A stretch of DNA of 64,000 nt from an uncultured Flavobacteriales bacterium (GTDB lineage Bacteria; Bacteroidota; Bacteroidia; Flavobacteriales_G; Salibacteraceae), in the NCBI GenBank assembly GCA_943788145.1, contig CALSPD010000016.1, positions 1 to 64,000 of the forward strand, given 5' to 3'. Below, piece after piece: positions 17,264 through 26,459 of the stretch. Under the pieces are notes generated by a model. That model was not told the origin of the DNA. It ran no database searches and saw only the letters and a program-made list of their open reading frames with translations. A program made the position numbers and the translations under genes. The stretch's first letter is position 1. The number at the start of each line of letters is the position of its first letter.

Positions 17264-18883
17264 CTAATGTTGAACGACAAAATTCCCTTGGTGAATTATT
17301 TGATTTTCGGCATAGACTTCAATGAAATAGACACCCGATGGTAAAAATGAAACATCGATTAACGCTTGGCTACTTCTTGGGTTAGAAATGAATATCATTT
17401 CACCCAACATATTCACCACCTTTATTTCATTCATTACTTGGTTTGCATTCACTGTAACCATTCCAGCAGATGGATTTGGATGAATCTGAATCTCGGTTGC
17501 AAGCGTGGTTTCTAATCCAGTTGGTTTCTTTAGCTCCAATCGATTCGAGAACAAAATAAATTCGAGGCTGTCGATTTCATTCCATGCTTCGGTAAGCGTA
17601 ATCACAGGGGCGATGTTGTTTTGAATCAACCAGCGATCTACGTAAACCGCATAATCGCCATTGGTTAAACTTTCAAAGCCGAATGCTCCATTCACGTCTG
17701 TCTTTGTATAGGCTATTGGGTCTTGAGTTGCGTTCATTAAAACAATTTCAACGCCAGCCACGGGATCGCCCACTGCCCTGCCCGCTCCTTGGCTTACTAT
17801 ACCTGAAATAAATCCTGTGCCACCAAGGTTGATTCCACTCTGTACCTCATGCGTCAATTCGAGCGTATCGCAAAAATCGGGATAGATGAAATCTGCCATA
17901 GGCACCACGACCTTTGAATCGTAATAAGTAGGAATTAAAAGCGGAAAGGCACTGGCATTTGGAGACACCTTCAATAAGAAGGAGTCTATTCCCAATAAAA
18001 AGGTGAAATATCCGGCTGCATCGGTAGTTGTAGAGTCGATGACATAGACCGAATCTTGTCCTGCATCGTATTGAAAGCGATAGACTTTAGAACTCGTAAC
18101 AGGATTTAGAGCCGTATCCAACGCCTGACCTATCAAAACGGCTGGGTCAGTGACGACAGTGACGGTGTCCGTAAAACTGCAATTACCTGTCATGTAATTC
18201 TCAACCAAATAGACTGTGGAATTAAAGGGGTTTAATTCCACTTGGGTACAAGCAGCATTTAGACAATTGAAATTAAGCGAACTAAAAGGGTCACCGCTTA
18301 AAACCGACCAAATGGACAAAGAATCGGCCTTGGTTGTTAGCGTATCCCAATTGTTGTAGCACCCAAAAACAGTTTCTGCACGCGGACCTACCGAACTAAT
18401 ATGAATCGCCTTGGAAGCCTGTCCCATCATAGGATTATGGGTGTCAAATGCTTTAACAATAACATCAATGCCATAAGAATATACCTTATTAATCACTGCG
18501 CGTATTGTTGCCGTAGTTGGGTTAATTCCGGTTTGAGTGATTTGATAATAATCCGCGATGAATTCTAGGTTGCTAAAAACATTGATGGTGTCGCCAAGAT
18601 CAGGATCTGAGAATTCTACGTCAAAACTGAAGGTGTCTTCCACGCAAACACGGAGGCTCAACGAATCAAGTTGCTTGGCATTCACAACGTTGTTTAAGTC
18701 GTCCCAAACTGGATTATTGTTGTTTTGAAAGGGAAACACAAAAAACTGAACGTCTCGAAAAGTTTCCTGCTTCAGGTTTCCAGATTCAGGATCCCATTCA
18801 CTTGTTTTAATATTTAAGACATAATTGGCATAGCTGTATCCCGATGGAATTTTCGGTTTCAAAATGAATTTGACCAGTTGCAT
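17264..18883 (-). CDS. T9SS cargo protein, 3' part of a frame-broken gene
   Basis: This frame holds the C-terminal two-thirds of one gene whose 5' part is at 18807-19604. The apparent start at 18883 is artificial, because real homology to the paralogue at 14946-17210 begins at about KPKIPSGYSYANYVLNIK. It contains an Ig-like unit, a Cys-rich unit (FGCYNNWDTL ... LNFNCLNAACTQ), two carboxypeptidase-regulatory-like repeats (GQALDTALNPVTSS and ISGIVSQGAGRAVGDPVAG) and a C-terminal sorting tail (IQIHPNPSAGMVTVNAN ... FLPSGVYFIEVYAENQ). Removing one base near 18860 would restore a protein of about 780 residues. Confidence 0.8.
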   Translation of the reverse strand: MQLVKFILKPKIPSGYSYANYVLNIKTSEWDPESGNLKQETFRDVQFFVFPFQNNNNPVWDDLNNVVNAKQLDSLSLRVCVEDTFSFDVEFSDPDLGDTINVFSNLEFIADYYQITQTGINPTTATIRAVINKVYSYGIDVIVKAFDTHNPMMGQASKAIHISSVGPRAETVFGCYNNWDTLTTKADSLSIWSVLSGDPFSSLNFNCLNAACTQVELNPFNSTVYLVENYMTGNCSFTDTVTVVTDPAVLIGQALDTALNPVTSSKVYRFQYDAGQDSVYVIDSTTTDAAGYFTFLLGIDSFLLKVSPNASAFPLLIPTYYDSKVVVPMADFIYPDFCDTLELTHEVQSGINLGGTGFISGIVSQGAGRAVGDPVAGVEIVLMNATQDPIAYTKTDVNGAFGFESLTNGDYAVYVDRWLIQNNIAPVITLTEAWNEIDSLEFILFSNRLELKKPTGLETTLATEIQIHPNPSAGMVTVNANQVMNEIKVVNMLGEMIFISNPRSSQALIDVSFLPSGVYFIEVYAENQIIHQGNFVVQH

Positions 18884-19604
18884 TATTCAGGCTTAGTCCA
18901 TTAGCTGGTTGACTTCCGTTGTATCCTGAATTGTAATTAACAGGATTTAAATTCCCATTGTTATATGTGTTCCAGGCCTCTATTAGTTCATACGATAAAC
19001 TGTCACCATCCAAATCATACATGGCCACACTAAAAGAATAATTGCTACTATCCAACAAGCCAGCTGGTGTATCAAATTTGAATGACTTTACAGAGCTATT
19101 GTTATATGGATTCGATAAATCAATGTCCATATAAGTATAATAGGAAGGTTGACTTAACACGTTCACCGAACTGTTTCTTGCACCTGTGTTAATGTAAAAA
19201 CGCAGTGTATCGCATGATCCCATATACGAGCTCAAATTGATTATGGTGTCGTATGTAGCGACTTGAAAACCTGTATATCCATTGCTCCCAGCAGCTCCAC
19301 ATGAATTTAAGTTTTGTCCCGACCAGCTATAAAGTGGATATTCCTTTATACCAGAAAGCGGAATTGCCAAATTTGTTGATTGTGAAAATTGGCTAATACA
19401 GATAACTCCAACACCTATATATGAACCGATAGGTGGATTTCCTCCTGTCCAAATCGTCCCTCCACACCAGTCAATATGCTCTACTCGAATCAAGTAATTT
19501 GAGTCACCGATATACTCATAGGTCAATTCCTGAGAGATAAGGTGAGATGCAAATGCTCCTCCCGACAAGGAAAAAAAGAGCATCGAGGCAAAGAATAATT
19601 TCAT
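18807..19604 (-). CDS. T9SS cargo protein, 5' part of a frame-broken gene
   Basis: N-terminal part of the gene continued at 17264-18883. Signal peptide MKLFFASMLFFSLSGGAFA is followed by SHLISQELTYEYIGDSNYL, matching the start of the paralogue at 17210. The frame follows the paralogue through YDLDGDSLSYELIEAWNTYNNG and NNATGQIHF, then leaves it, so the last 18 or so codons (ETENSIGIQ...) are out of frame. The break coincides with a four-T run (minus strand, about 18861-18864). Reading on one base later gives GQIHF-KPKIPSGY, which lines up with GDISFTPFLPAGY in the paralogue. It could be a true mutation, a contingency site or a consensus error. Confidence 0.8.
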   Translation of the reverse strand: MKLFFASMLFFSLSGGAFASHLISQELTYEYIGDSNYLIRVEHIDWCGGTIWTGGNPPIGSYIGVGVICISQFSQSTNLAIPLSGIKEYPLYSWSGQNLNSCGAAGSNGYTGFQVATYDTIINLSSYMGSCDTLRFYINTGARNSSVNVLSQPSYYTYMDIDLSNPYNNSSVKSFKFDTPAGLLDSSNYSFSVAMYDLDGDSLSYELIEAWNTYNNGNLNPVNYNSGYNGSQPANGLSLNNATGQIHFETENSIGIQLCQLCLKY

Positions 19605-19665
19605 ATGGGTTCAGGTTTGATGCATTGACGCAAACCAGAAAAGAATAGTTGACCTCAGTTTGAAT

Positions 19666-20895
19666 TTACTTCTCTAAACGCTCTAGTCGCTGCAACACAG
19701 GCGGGTGCGAGTAACTGACAAAAACCAAGTAAGGATGCGGTTTCAAGTTGCCCAAATTTTCAGCCGTGAGCTTTTTCAACCCAGAAGCCAAGGGTTTGCC
19801 ATCGTAAGTATCGCGGGCATAGGCATCGGCTTCGAATTCATTTTTTCGACTCAATATATTCATCCCTATACCAATCAAAGTGCTGATGGGCGAAAACATG
19901 ATGCCAAAAGCAATGATTCCGACATGAAAAGAAGCTTGTTTCGCGCCAAGCGCTTGAGAAAATTCTGGAATCCGCAAAAACAAACCGAGTAAAAACAGCA
20001 TAATCCCAGACTGAACTATGCTCAGAATCAACGATTGTCGGGTGTGTTGCTTTTTGTAATGGCCAATTTCATGTGCTAAGACCGCCACTATCTCCTCTGT
20101 CGTCATTTGTTCGATGAGCGTATCGTACAAGACGATTTTCTTTTTTGGCCCCAAACCGCTAAAAAAAGCATTGGATTTACCGCTCCGTTTTGACCCATCC
20201 ATGACGAACAAATTGGTGAGTTTGAACCCCACCTTATTGCAGTAGGCCTCAATAGCTGTGCGTAACTCTCCCTCTTCCAGCGGAGTAAACTTATTGAATA
20301 GTGGCATGATCCAGCTGGCGGCAAACATGGTCATGAAGAGGGAAAAAATCGTCATCACCACCCAAGCGGTTATCCAGAAGTAATCGCCCAATTCGTAATA
20401 AAACCAAATGATGAGTGCACCTAAAGGAAGACCAATGGCAGCGGACAACAACGCCCCTTTTATCATGTCTATAATAAAGGTTTTGACCGTGGTTTTATTG
20501 AAGCCAAATTTTTCTTCAATAACGAAGGTGCTGTAAATTCTAAAGGGCAGCGAAAGGATGGAAGAACCCAAACCGAGCACTCCGAAAAAAGCCAAAGCCA
20601 GCACAATGTCATGTTCTACGTATTGCCTCAACCAGCTGTCTATGCTTCCAAACCAACCCATGACCAACATAGCCAACGAAATGACAATACTGATGGATGA
20701 ACTGACGGAGCCGATTCGCCCGTTTGCTTTGTCGTAAGCCAACCATTTGGCATACTTTTCTTCATCGTAAATGCCCGCAGCTTCTGGCGGCATTATGGGC
20801 GACTTCGCTTTATCGTTGAGGTAGTCTAGCCATTTCCCAAAAAGGAAACTGGCTAAAGTGAGTGCAAAAAATGTCCAATAAATGATGTCTATCAA
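19666..20895 (-). CDS. M48 family metallopeptidase (Ste24/CAAX protease-like)
   Basis: A 409-residue membrane protease with the zinc motif LAHEIGHYKKQH (about residue 273) and the third ligand in NEFEADAYARD (about residue 350). Several hydrophobic segments occur on both sides (about 5-20, 70-90, 105-125, 150-210, 290-310, 325-345), and the C-terminus ends SYSHPPVLQRLERL, typical of the Ste24 branch. The family cleaves peptides in or at the membrane; bacterial substrates are poorly known. Its start overlaps the stop of the hydrolase gene by 4 bases. Confidence 0.9.
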   Translation of the reverse strand: MIDIIYWTFFALTLASFLFGKWLDYLNDKAKSPIMPPEAAGIYDEEKYAKWLAYDKANGRIGSVSSSISIVISLAMLVMGWFGSIDSWLRQYVEHDIVLALAFFGVLGLGSSILSLPFRIYSTFVIEEKFGFNKTTVKTFIIDMIKGALLSAAIGLPLGALIIWFYYELGDYFWITAWVVMTIFSLFMTMFAASWIMPLFNKFTPLEEGELRTAIEAYCNKVGFKLTNLFVMDGSKRSGKSNAFFSGLGPKKKIVLYDTLIEQMTTEEIVAVLAHEIGHYKKQHTRQSLILSIVQSGIMLFLLGLFLRIPEFSQALGAKQASFHVGIIAFGIMFSPISTLIGIGMNILSRKNEFEADAYARDTYDGKPLASGLKKLTAENLGNLKPHPYLVFVSYSHPPVLQRLERLEK

Positions 20896-21779
20896 GGTCG
20901 TAAAATAAATTTGTGAACGGCATCCAAATACTCCGGATAGCCCATGACGACAGGAACATCGTTGTGCACAGCGCCTTCGATTCGATGTGCCTCCGAATAA
21001 GAACCTTGGTAATTTCCAAAAACGGTTTCGCCATGGGTTTTCATCTGGATGTAATCATCGTTCACACCATGAATCCAAAAGAAAGGCTCTTCGACTTTTT
21101 TGATTTCATCGCCATTGTTGATTTCCAAATTGGTAAAATACGAACCCGGAAGCGACAATCCAGAAGCATCCTCAACAAACACTTCCTCGGATGCAAAAGG
21201 TGCTTCCAACATCAGTTTTGATGGCTGCATGGTTCGAACATTAGCCGTTAATTCCGTTGCTGGAGCCGACCCCATGCTATAACCGTAAATTATCAATCGA
21301 TCATCGGATAGGCCCATTTGCTTTAGCCACGCCATACAGGCATCCACATCGGCATATAAACCTTCTTCTGACGATGGACCTTCGCTAACACCAAAACCCC
21401 GGTAATCCATGGCCATAATGCCATAGCGGTTTTTGCTCCCCGTGTTTGCCAGCAGTTTTACCCGCGACCAATAAAAGTCCAAATGGTCTTTGTTTCCATG
21501 GCAATAAAGAATGATCGTGTCGGTAGCGATATTCGCTATTCGCCCGACATATACAGCCCAAATGGTTTTATTCTCGCCTGATGGATCGCTTTGAAGCGTC
21601 ATCAAGTGAATCAACGAATCATCCACATCGTAGGCTGGACCGACCTCTATTTCGACTTCTCCTTCATAGGCGTCTAGTTTGTATTCGGTAAGGCTATCAT
21701 CGGCATTGTAGAGAAAGCTATCCAACCTCAAACAAGAAGAAAATAAAACAGCCAATGCTATGTAAATGATCTTTTTCAT
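20892..21779 (-). CDS. Alpha/beta-hydrolase lipoprotein
   Basis: A 295-residue predicted lipoprotein (signal MKKIIYIALAVLFSSC) with an alpha/beta-hydrolase domain. The oxyanion block ILYCHGNKDHLDFYW is followed by MDYRGFGVSEG, the nucleophile elbow GYSMGSAPATEL (Ser near residue 168), an acidic residue in FFWIHGVNDDYIQ and the catalytic His in EGAVHNDV. It resembles the BEM46/YfhR-type peptidase-like hydrolases. The substrate is unknown. It is translationally linked to the M48 protease downstream and to the barrel-like protein upstream (ATGA junctions). Confidence 0.85.
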   Translation of the reverse strand: MKKIIYIALAVLFSSCLRLDSFLYNADDSLTEYKLDAYEGEVEIEVGPAYDVDDSLIHLMTLQSDPSGENKTIWAVYVGRIANIATDTIILYCHGNKDHLDFYWSRVKLLANTGSKNRYGIMAMDYRGFGVSEGPSSEEGLYADVDACMAWLKQMGLSDDRLIIYGYSMGSAPATELTANVRTMQPSKLMLEAPFASEEVFVEDASGLSLPGSYFTNLEINNGDEIKKVEEPFFWIHGVNDDYIQMKTHGETVFGNYQGSYSEAHRIEGAVHNDVPVVMGYPEYLDAVHKFILRP

Positions 21780-22450
21780 TTCGTAAATCTTCTGCTAATT
21801 CCTATATAAACTCCTATTGTACCCCTTCCGCCCGGTGAAACATAATCCACAACCAAGGGAAAGGTTTCATGTTGAAATCCCAAATACTTCAACTCGGTTA
21901 AATAGCTCCATTTCGCACGGTTGAACTGATGACCTATCGTCACCCAAGGTAATAGCTCATTTGTTTGCACTTGACCGTGAGCCTTCGTTTTATTGAGTTC
22001 GACCCATGTGCCGACTCCGCCATAAAACAGGTTTGGTTTTTCCCCATATTGCCACCACGTGATGGCTTCCAGTTGCGGATAATTTCGGTAGTTTCCTTCG
22101 TTGAAATCATACATGAAATGCATGGCCGGTGTTGCCGTTAAACCGAACTTTTTAGCCTTGGTTTGATATACATTAATTCCGAGGGAAATATCAGCTTGAA
22201 CCACGCCAAAGGCAAGGCTAGTTGTATTCAAACCAGCTGCGAGCGTTAGTCCCGTATCAATTCCGTGAGCGTAGCTTATGGAAGTCAACGGAACGGGAAT
22301 TGGCGCTCCCGCGAAATTGATGCTTGGCCCGCCAAATCCAGCACTGACGGCCTTCTCCCCCTTTTCGAGTGGCTTGATAATGCGCGTTGCATTGCACGAT
22401 GCGAAAAGCACCACGAGAACCAGCCAACCTATTGATTTAATAATGCCCAT
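21776..22450 (-). CDS. Lipoprotein-like outer-membrane beta-barrel protein
   Basis: A 224-residue exported protein whose signal MGIIKSIGWLVLVVLFASC ends in a lipobox. The body alternates short amphipathic strands with turns (TSISYAHGIDTGLTLAAGLNTT, WVTIGHQFNRAKWSYLTELKYLG, GTIGVYIGISRRF), the look of a small outer-membrane barrel or cup. The frame has 10 more codons upstream, but ATG 22450 gives the proper signal and overlaps the upstream gene less. The specific family is not recognised; it is part of the overlapping run 19666-24536. Confidence 0.65.
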   Translation of the reverse strand: MGIIKSIGWLVLVVLFASCNATRIIKPLEKGEKAVSAGFGGPSINFAGAPIPVPLTSISYAHGIDTGLTLAAGLNTTSLAFGVVQADISLGINVYQTKAKKFGLTATPAMHFMYDFNEGNYRNYPQLEAITWWQYGEKPNLFYGGVGTWVELNKTKAHGQVQTNELLPWVTIGHQFNRAKWSYLTELKYLGFQHETFPLVVDYVSPGGRGTIGVYIGISRRFTK

Positions 22451-24536
22451 TATACTTTCGGAGAAACCACTCCGCTGCAATTAGTAATACAATTAAAAAT
22501 GCGACCCATTTCCATTCAATAATGCTTTGCCACTCTTTGGATGAGTGGATGATTGGCTTTGCCGTTTCTAAGGCTAAAAGATTGTTCACCGCTTCCGCTT
22601 CTTGTCCAGCATAAAACGTTTGTCCTTTGGTTTTCATCGACCACTGTTCGAGCATGTTAAAATCGGCACGTAAATTTAAAAATTCAGCCTTGTTTTCGGT
22701 AACAATGGATTCGCCTGATTCCGAAAACTGTTCTTGCCCATTTTGCGCTGTTGCTTTCCAGGTGTAGTCTCCTGGTGAAAGCGTCCCGATGGCAATTTTA
22801 TATCCTCGGCCGTCATTTTGAAAGCGGTATTCAAAGTCATGATCTAACGAATCTGTCACCACCAATCGAAGGTCTGCTTCATTATCAAGCTCGAAGGATT
22901 CGTTGTAATATTCTGCTTCAAACTTGACTTCCTTACCTTCAGAAATGCGCTCTGGTGCCGCCACATTCAATCGGGTACGCTTTTGTTTCAGTGCTAAATA
23001 CTGAACCGTCTTTACAATAACCGCATCTGCCCAAACGCCATCATTCATCATGCGATCGTAAAGCCGCCACCGCCACCAACCTTCTCCGGCCAACACCGCC
23101 CGTTTCCAACCTGTTTTGTTGCTAAAAAGCAATAGCGGTTTGTCTGTCTCGATGGAGCCGATTTTTTGCAAAAGCAAAGCTTGCCCATCGTCCGTTTGGC
23201 GATATTCCCCGAAAGGTACGTTCAGCGGTGGCAAGCGATCGATTCCTTCGTTGGTTGGTGCTTTAAACAGGCTGAAATTTGAATTCACCATAGCTCCCGA
23301 CTCATCCACGTTGCTGCGCTGAGATTGAATTTCAAGACCCAAATCCATCTGTTTCAAATGAATTAAACTGACTTCTGGTGTGAGAATGCTAAACACCGGA
23401 ATTTGTTGATCTCTAAATACCTTGATGCGGTTCAGATCGTTGGCACTGGTTGGTAAACCATGCAAAATGGTCAAGTCGTAATCGATGGAGCTTTCGTTCC
23501 AATCATCTAATAATTTCACTTCGATTTCATATTGATCGTTGCTGACTACAGCGGCCTTGAGGGCAGCAATGTCTGGATGGGGTGACTTGGCGAGCAACAA
23601 CACCCGCGTTCTATTGTCGAGCACATCAACAAAAGCCTCGATCGAATTGTTGAGTTTGTTCACTTCTTCATCTAGAACATCAATGGCAATGGAAAAGCGA
23701 TTCAGTCCGACTTTGGTGGCCTTCGTTTGGAAGACGATCTCTTTCGCAAAATCGTTGGAGTTGATGTTCACTTCTTGCTTGGCCAACTCCGTTGTCCCAT
23801 TCATCAATCGGACAACAGCTTTTTTATCACCTAAGCGCGTAGCTCGAAAGCGGGCTTTTAGCTGAAATTCATTGCCTAGAAAAGCCAGTCGGTTGTTTAA
23901 TACTTCCGTTAATTCAATATCGGGCAAAACGGACGAGTCGCCCAGCGCTAACATGAAAAGCGGAGCACCTGATTCTAGACTTAAAAACCTAGGATCGGCA
24001 CCAAAAGTTTGGATACCGTCCGTAGCGATCAGCACGGCACCGATGTTTAAATTGTAATAATCTTGGTTGATCGACTGAACCACCACTTGATAATCCGTCA
24101 AAAAAGAAACATCTATGGCTGAGTCGTTTTCTGGAACTACGGTTTCACCAAAATCCAAAAACTTGACATCGTATTTTTCTTCGAAAGCGCCTAGATTTTC
24201 CTTGACCAAGGTGGAGGCTTTTCCTCGTTCCGATTCGTTTACCGACTGAGAAACATCGTTATAAACCAATAGTAAGGGCTTTTCCACATCGTTGAAAAGG
24301 CTAATCAAAAAAGGTTGAAGCAGCAAAAAGCCGAGGATAAAAAAGGTCGCAACCCTCAATCCCGTCAACAAACCTTTTAAGGCCTTCGACCAATCGTCAT
24401 AACCGCGATTATGCCAATAAACCCACCAAGCGATTAACCCACTTAATGGAAGAATGAGCAAGAGCCAGAAACCGGAATATTCGAAACTTATTTGCACCAA
24501 TAGATTGTTGAGAAAAATGAATAATGATCGGGGCAA
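22437..24536 (-). CDS. Membrane-anchored vWA-like domain protein
   Basis: A 699-residue inner-membrane protein. Two N-terminal membrane segments (about 20-42 and 55-78) precede a vWA-like domain starting LLLVYNDVSQSV, which supplies a DxSxS metal site; its core strand is NIGAVLIATDGIQTFG. Several beta-sandwich or glutaminase-like modules follow (about 190-640), then a C-terminal membrane segment (VAFLIVLLIAAEWFL) and RKYNGHY. This layout matches large vWA proteins found in Bacteroidota near BatA/BatB-type genes, but no MoxR ATPase is nearby. The start is a TTG and is uncertain. It heads the overlapping operon. Confidence 0.75.
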   Translation of the reverse strand: MPRSLFIFLNNLLVQISFEYSGFWLLLILPLSGLIAWWVYWHNRGYDDWSKALKGLLTGLRVATFFILGFLLLQPFLISLFNDVEKPLLLVYNDVSQSVNESERGKASTLVKENLGAFEEKYDVKFLDFGETVVPENDSAIDVSFLTDYQVVVQSINQDYYNLNIGAVLIATDGIQTFGADPRFLSLESGAPLFMLALGDSSVLPDIELTEVLNNRLAFLGNEFQLKARFRATRLGDKKAVVRLMNGTTELAKQEVNINSNDFAKEIVFQTKATKVGLNRFSIAIDVLDEEVNKLNNSIEAFVDVLDNRTRVLLLAKSPHPDIAALKAAVVSNDQYEIEVKLLDDWNESSIDYDLTILHGLPTSANDLNRIKVFRDQQIPVFSILTPEVSLIHLKQMDLGLEIQSQRSNVDESGAMVNSNFSLFKAPTNEGIDRLPPLNVPFGEYRQTDDGQALLLQKIGSIETDKPLLLFSNKTGWKRAVLAGEGWWRWRLYDRMMNDGVWADAVIVKTVQYLALKQKRTRLNVAAPERISEGKEVKFEAEYYNESFELDNEADLRLVVTDSLDHDFEYRFQNDGRGYKIAIGTLSPGDYTWKATAQNGQEQFSESGESIVTENKAEFLNLRADFNMLEQWSMKTKGQTFYAGQEAEAVNNLLALETAKPIIHSSKEWQSIIEWKWVAFLIVLLIAAEWFLRKYNGHY

Positions 24537-24591
24537 TTGATTTCAATCACCCAACGATCGAGTAGCAAATGAGCCTTTTTGTGGCTATAGA

Positions 24592-25338
24592 CTAGGTCAA
24601 CATGCCACCATCCACATTAATCACCTGACCAGTGACATAAGCAGACATGGAACTCGCCAAGAATAAAGTCAAATTGGCAACGTCTTCAGGCGTTCCACCG
24701 CGCTTCAATGGAATAGAATCTCGCCATTGTTGCACCATAGCCTCGTCTAAAACACCTGTCATTTCCGTTTCAATGAATCCTGGCGCAATGGCGTTGCAAC
24801 GGATGTTTCGGGAACCAAGTTCTAAAGCCACCGATTTGGTGAAACCTAAAATACCCGCTTTTGATGCGGCATAATTTGCTTGACCAGCATTTCCTTTTAC
24901 GCCTACCACGGAACTCATGTTGATGATGGAACCGCTGCGCTGCTTCAACATGGTGCGCTGGACAGCTTTGGTCATGTTAAAAACCGACTTCAAGTTGGTC
25001 GTTATGACTTCGTCAAATTGCTCTTCCGTCATTCGCATCAAGAGGTTATCGCGCGTTATTCCCGCGTTGTTTACAACGATGTCGATGCGCTCAAATTCTT
25101 TCACCACTTCGGCTGCCATGTTTTCGCAGGCTGCGAGGTTAGCCACGTCAAACTTAAATCCTTTGGCTTTCACACCTTTAGCCTGCAATTCCGCCTCCAA
25201 TGCTCTAGCCTTATCATCGGATGAAACGTAGGTAAACACCACGTTTGCACCTTGATCTGCAAAAAGTTCGGCTATTGCTTTCCCGATACCTCGTGTGGCT
25301 CCGGTAATGATGGCCACTTGATTCTCTAATAATTTCAT
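24592..25338 (-). CDS. fabG: 3-oxoacyl-[acyl-carrier-protein] reductase
   Basis: NADPH-dependent reductase of fatty-acid elongation. Classic SDR features are the TGATRGIGKAIAELF nucleotide loop, NNAG, catalytic Ser in INMSSVVGVKG, YAASK (Tyr and Lys), and the C-terminal SAYVTGQVINVDGGM. At 248 residues from ATG 25338 (MKLLENQVAIITG) it has the family length; a start 7 codons upstream is also open but adds a non-conserved lead. It is a single gene between the vWA operon and divergent porP. Other SDR roles are possible but the sequence is a textbook FabG. Confidence 0.92.
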   Translation of the reverse strand: MKLLENQVAIITGATRGIGKAIAELFADQGANVVFTYVSSDDKARALEAELQAKGVKAKGFKFDVANLAACENMAAEVVKEFERIDIVVNNAGITRDNLLMRMTEEQFDEVITTNLKSVFNMTKAVQRTMLKQRSGSIINMSSVVGVKGNAGQANYAASKAGILGFTKSVALELGSRNIRCNAIAPGFIETEMTGVLDEAMVQQWRDSIPLKRGGTPEDVANLTLFLASSMSAYVTGQVINVDGGMLT

Positions 25339-25426
25339 CTCTTTCGTTTTGTGCGTCAAAGAAAATCATTCGCTGACAGTAAAACTAATTTTCGATGAAA
25401 TGCGTTCTTGTCCAGATTAATTGACT

Positions 25427-25434
25427 TATTTTTG
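25427..25434 (+). promoter_or_regulatory. -7 promoter element of the PorP/SprF gene
   Basis: TATTTTTG matches TAnnTTTG, 17 bases before ATG 25452. An upstream TTG at 25408-25410 is 16 bases away, slightly closer than the usual spacing. Confidence 0.5.
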
Positions 25435-25451
25435 AGTTAAAGCCCGTGACT

Positions 25452-26387
25452 ATGCGTAAACTCAGTTTAACCCTTTGTTTGATTAGCCTGAACTTCGTTG
25501 GATCCAGCCAATCTAAGATCAACTATGCGCAGCGCATGGCCACGCCCACTTACTTTTTTCCTGAATTTGCCGGATGGCATGGTGGCCTTCAAGCCAACCT
25601 TCAATATCGAAATCAATGGCCGGGAATACCAGTGAGTTATGTTACCTACAATGCGGCCGTAGATGGTTATTCCGATAAACTACATTCCGGTTTTAGCCTC
25701 AACATGACGCATGACAGACTAGGAACTGGAATTATTAACAACAACTATGTGGAGCTGAATTGGTCGCCAAAACTCACGTTGGAGAATGGCTTAACCATCA
25801 TGCCAGCCGTGTCTGGTAAATACATTCAAACTTCCTTCGATTGGTCTCAATTGAATGGTGGAGGCCCAAATAGATATGGTCAAGTATATGACCCGAGCCA
25901 ACAACCTACATCGAGCAGCTTAAATCGCGGAAGCGTGGGAGCTGGGGTTGCGGTTATCTTTTACGAAACCTTCCTTGTGGCGCATGTTCATGACATCAAC
26001 CAACCAGACTTGTCTTATTTCGCTAATTCTGAATCGAGGTTACCACGCACCTACTCCTTCCTTGCTGGCCGAGTATTTTCCTCCAATAATTTCAAATTCA
26101 CTCCAAGCATTTCATACCATAGCCAGGGTAATTTTAATTTGGTCACATTGGCGTGTAACGCACAATACAAATGGATATACCTTGGTGGAAAATATGACAT
26201 TAACGGAATGGCGGGTATAGCATTGGGCGCAGAAATAAAAGAACGCATCCGTCTGTCTTATTCCTATGATGTAACCACTTCACAACTCGGGAATCAAAAT
26301 TTTGCTTCGCACGAAATCGCATTAAGGCTGTGGTTTTATAATGACCAGGCTAAAAAGCAGTTCTTGTCTAACCTGCCGCTGATGTAA
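25452..26387 (+). CDS. PorP/SprF-family type IX secretion membrane protein
   Basis: A 311-residue outer-membrane barrel of the PorP/SprF family, whose members support secretion or surface attachment of T9SS cargo. The signal peptide ends near FVGSSQS. The family pattern is seen in NYAQRMATPTYFFPEFAGWHGGLQ, YRNQWPGIPVSYVTYNAAVDG, GFSLNMTHDRLG and the repeated aromatic strands to the C-terminal HEIALRLWFY. In many genomes it follows an SprB-like adhesin gene; here it stands alone between fabG and sucD. The ATG at 25452 is preferred to the GTG 2 codons earlier. Confidence 0.85.
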   Translation: MRKLSLTLCLISLNFVGSSQSKINYAQRMATPTYFFPEFAGWHGGLQANLQYRNQWPGIPVSYVTYNAAVDGYSDKLHSGFSLNMTHDRLGTGIINNNYVELNWSPKLTLENGLTIMPAVSGKYIQTSFDWSQLNGGGPNRYGQVYDPSQQPTSSSLNRGSVGAGVAVIFYETFLVAHVHDINQPDLSYFANSESRLPRTYSFLAGRVFSSNNFKFTPSISYHSQGNFNLVTLACNAQYKWIYLGGKYDINGMAGIALGAEIKERIRLSYSYDVTTSQLGNQNFASHEIALRLWFYNDQAKKQFLSNLPLM

Positions 26388-26407
26388 TCTCCTCGACTAA
26401 AGCGCAT

Positions 26408-26437
26408 AAAAAAAGCCGACCCTTACGAGTCGGCTTT
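26408..26437 (-). terminator. Terminator of sucD
   Basis: Perfect 9-base stem AAAGCCGAC / GTCGGCTTT with an 8-base loop, followed on the minus strand by 7 T. It lies 23 bases after the sucD stop. It could also slow transcription from convergent porP, but the plus-strand T run is weak. Confidence 0.85.
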
Positions 26438-26459
26438 CCATTTATTTATGTTTTTGCGA

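Noticed and set aside
18855-18870. Programmed +1 frameshift in the T9SS cargo gene
   Set aside because: No slippery codon pair with a stop or stimulatory structure was seen; an ordinary indel or read error explains it better.
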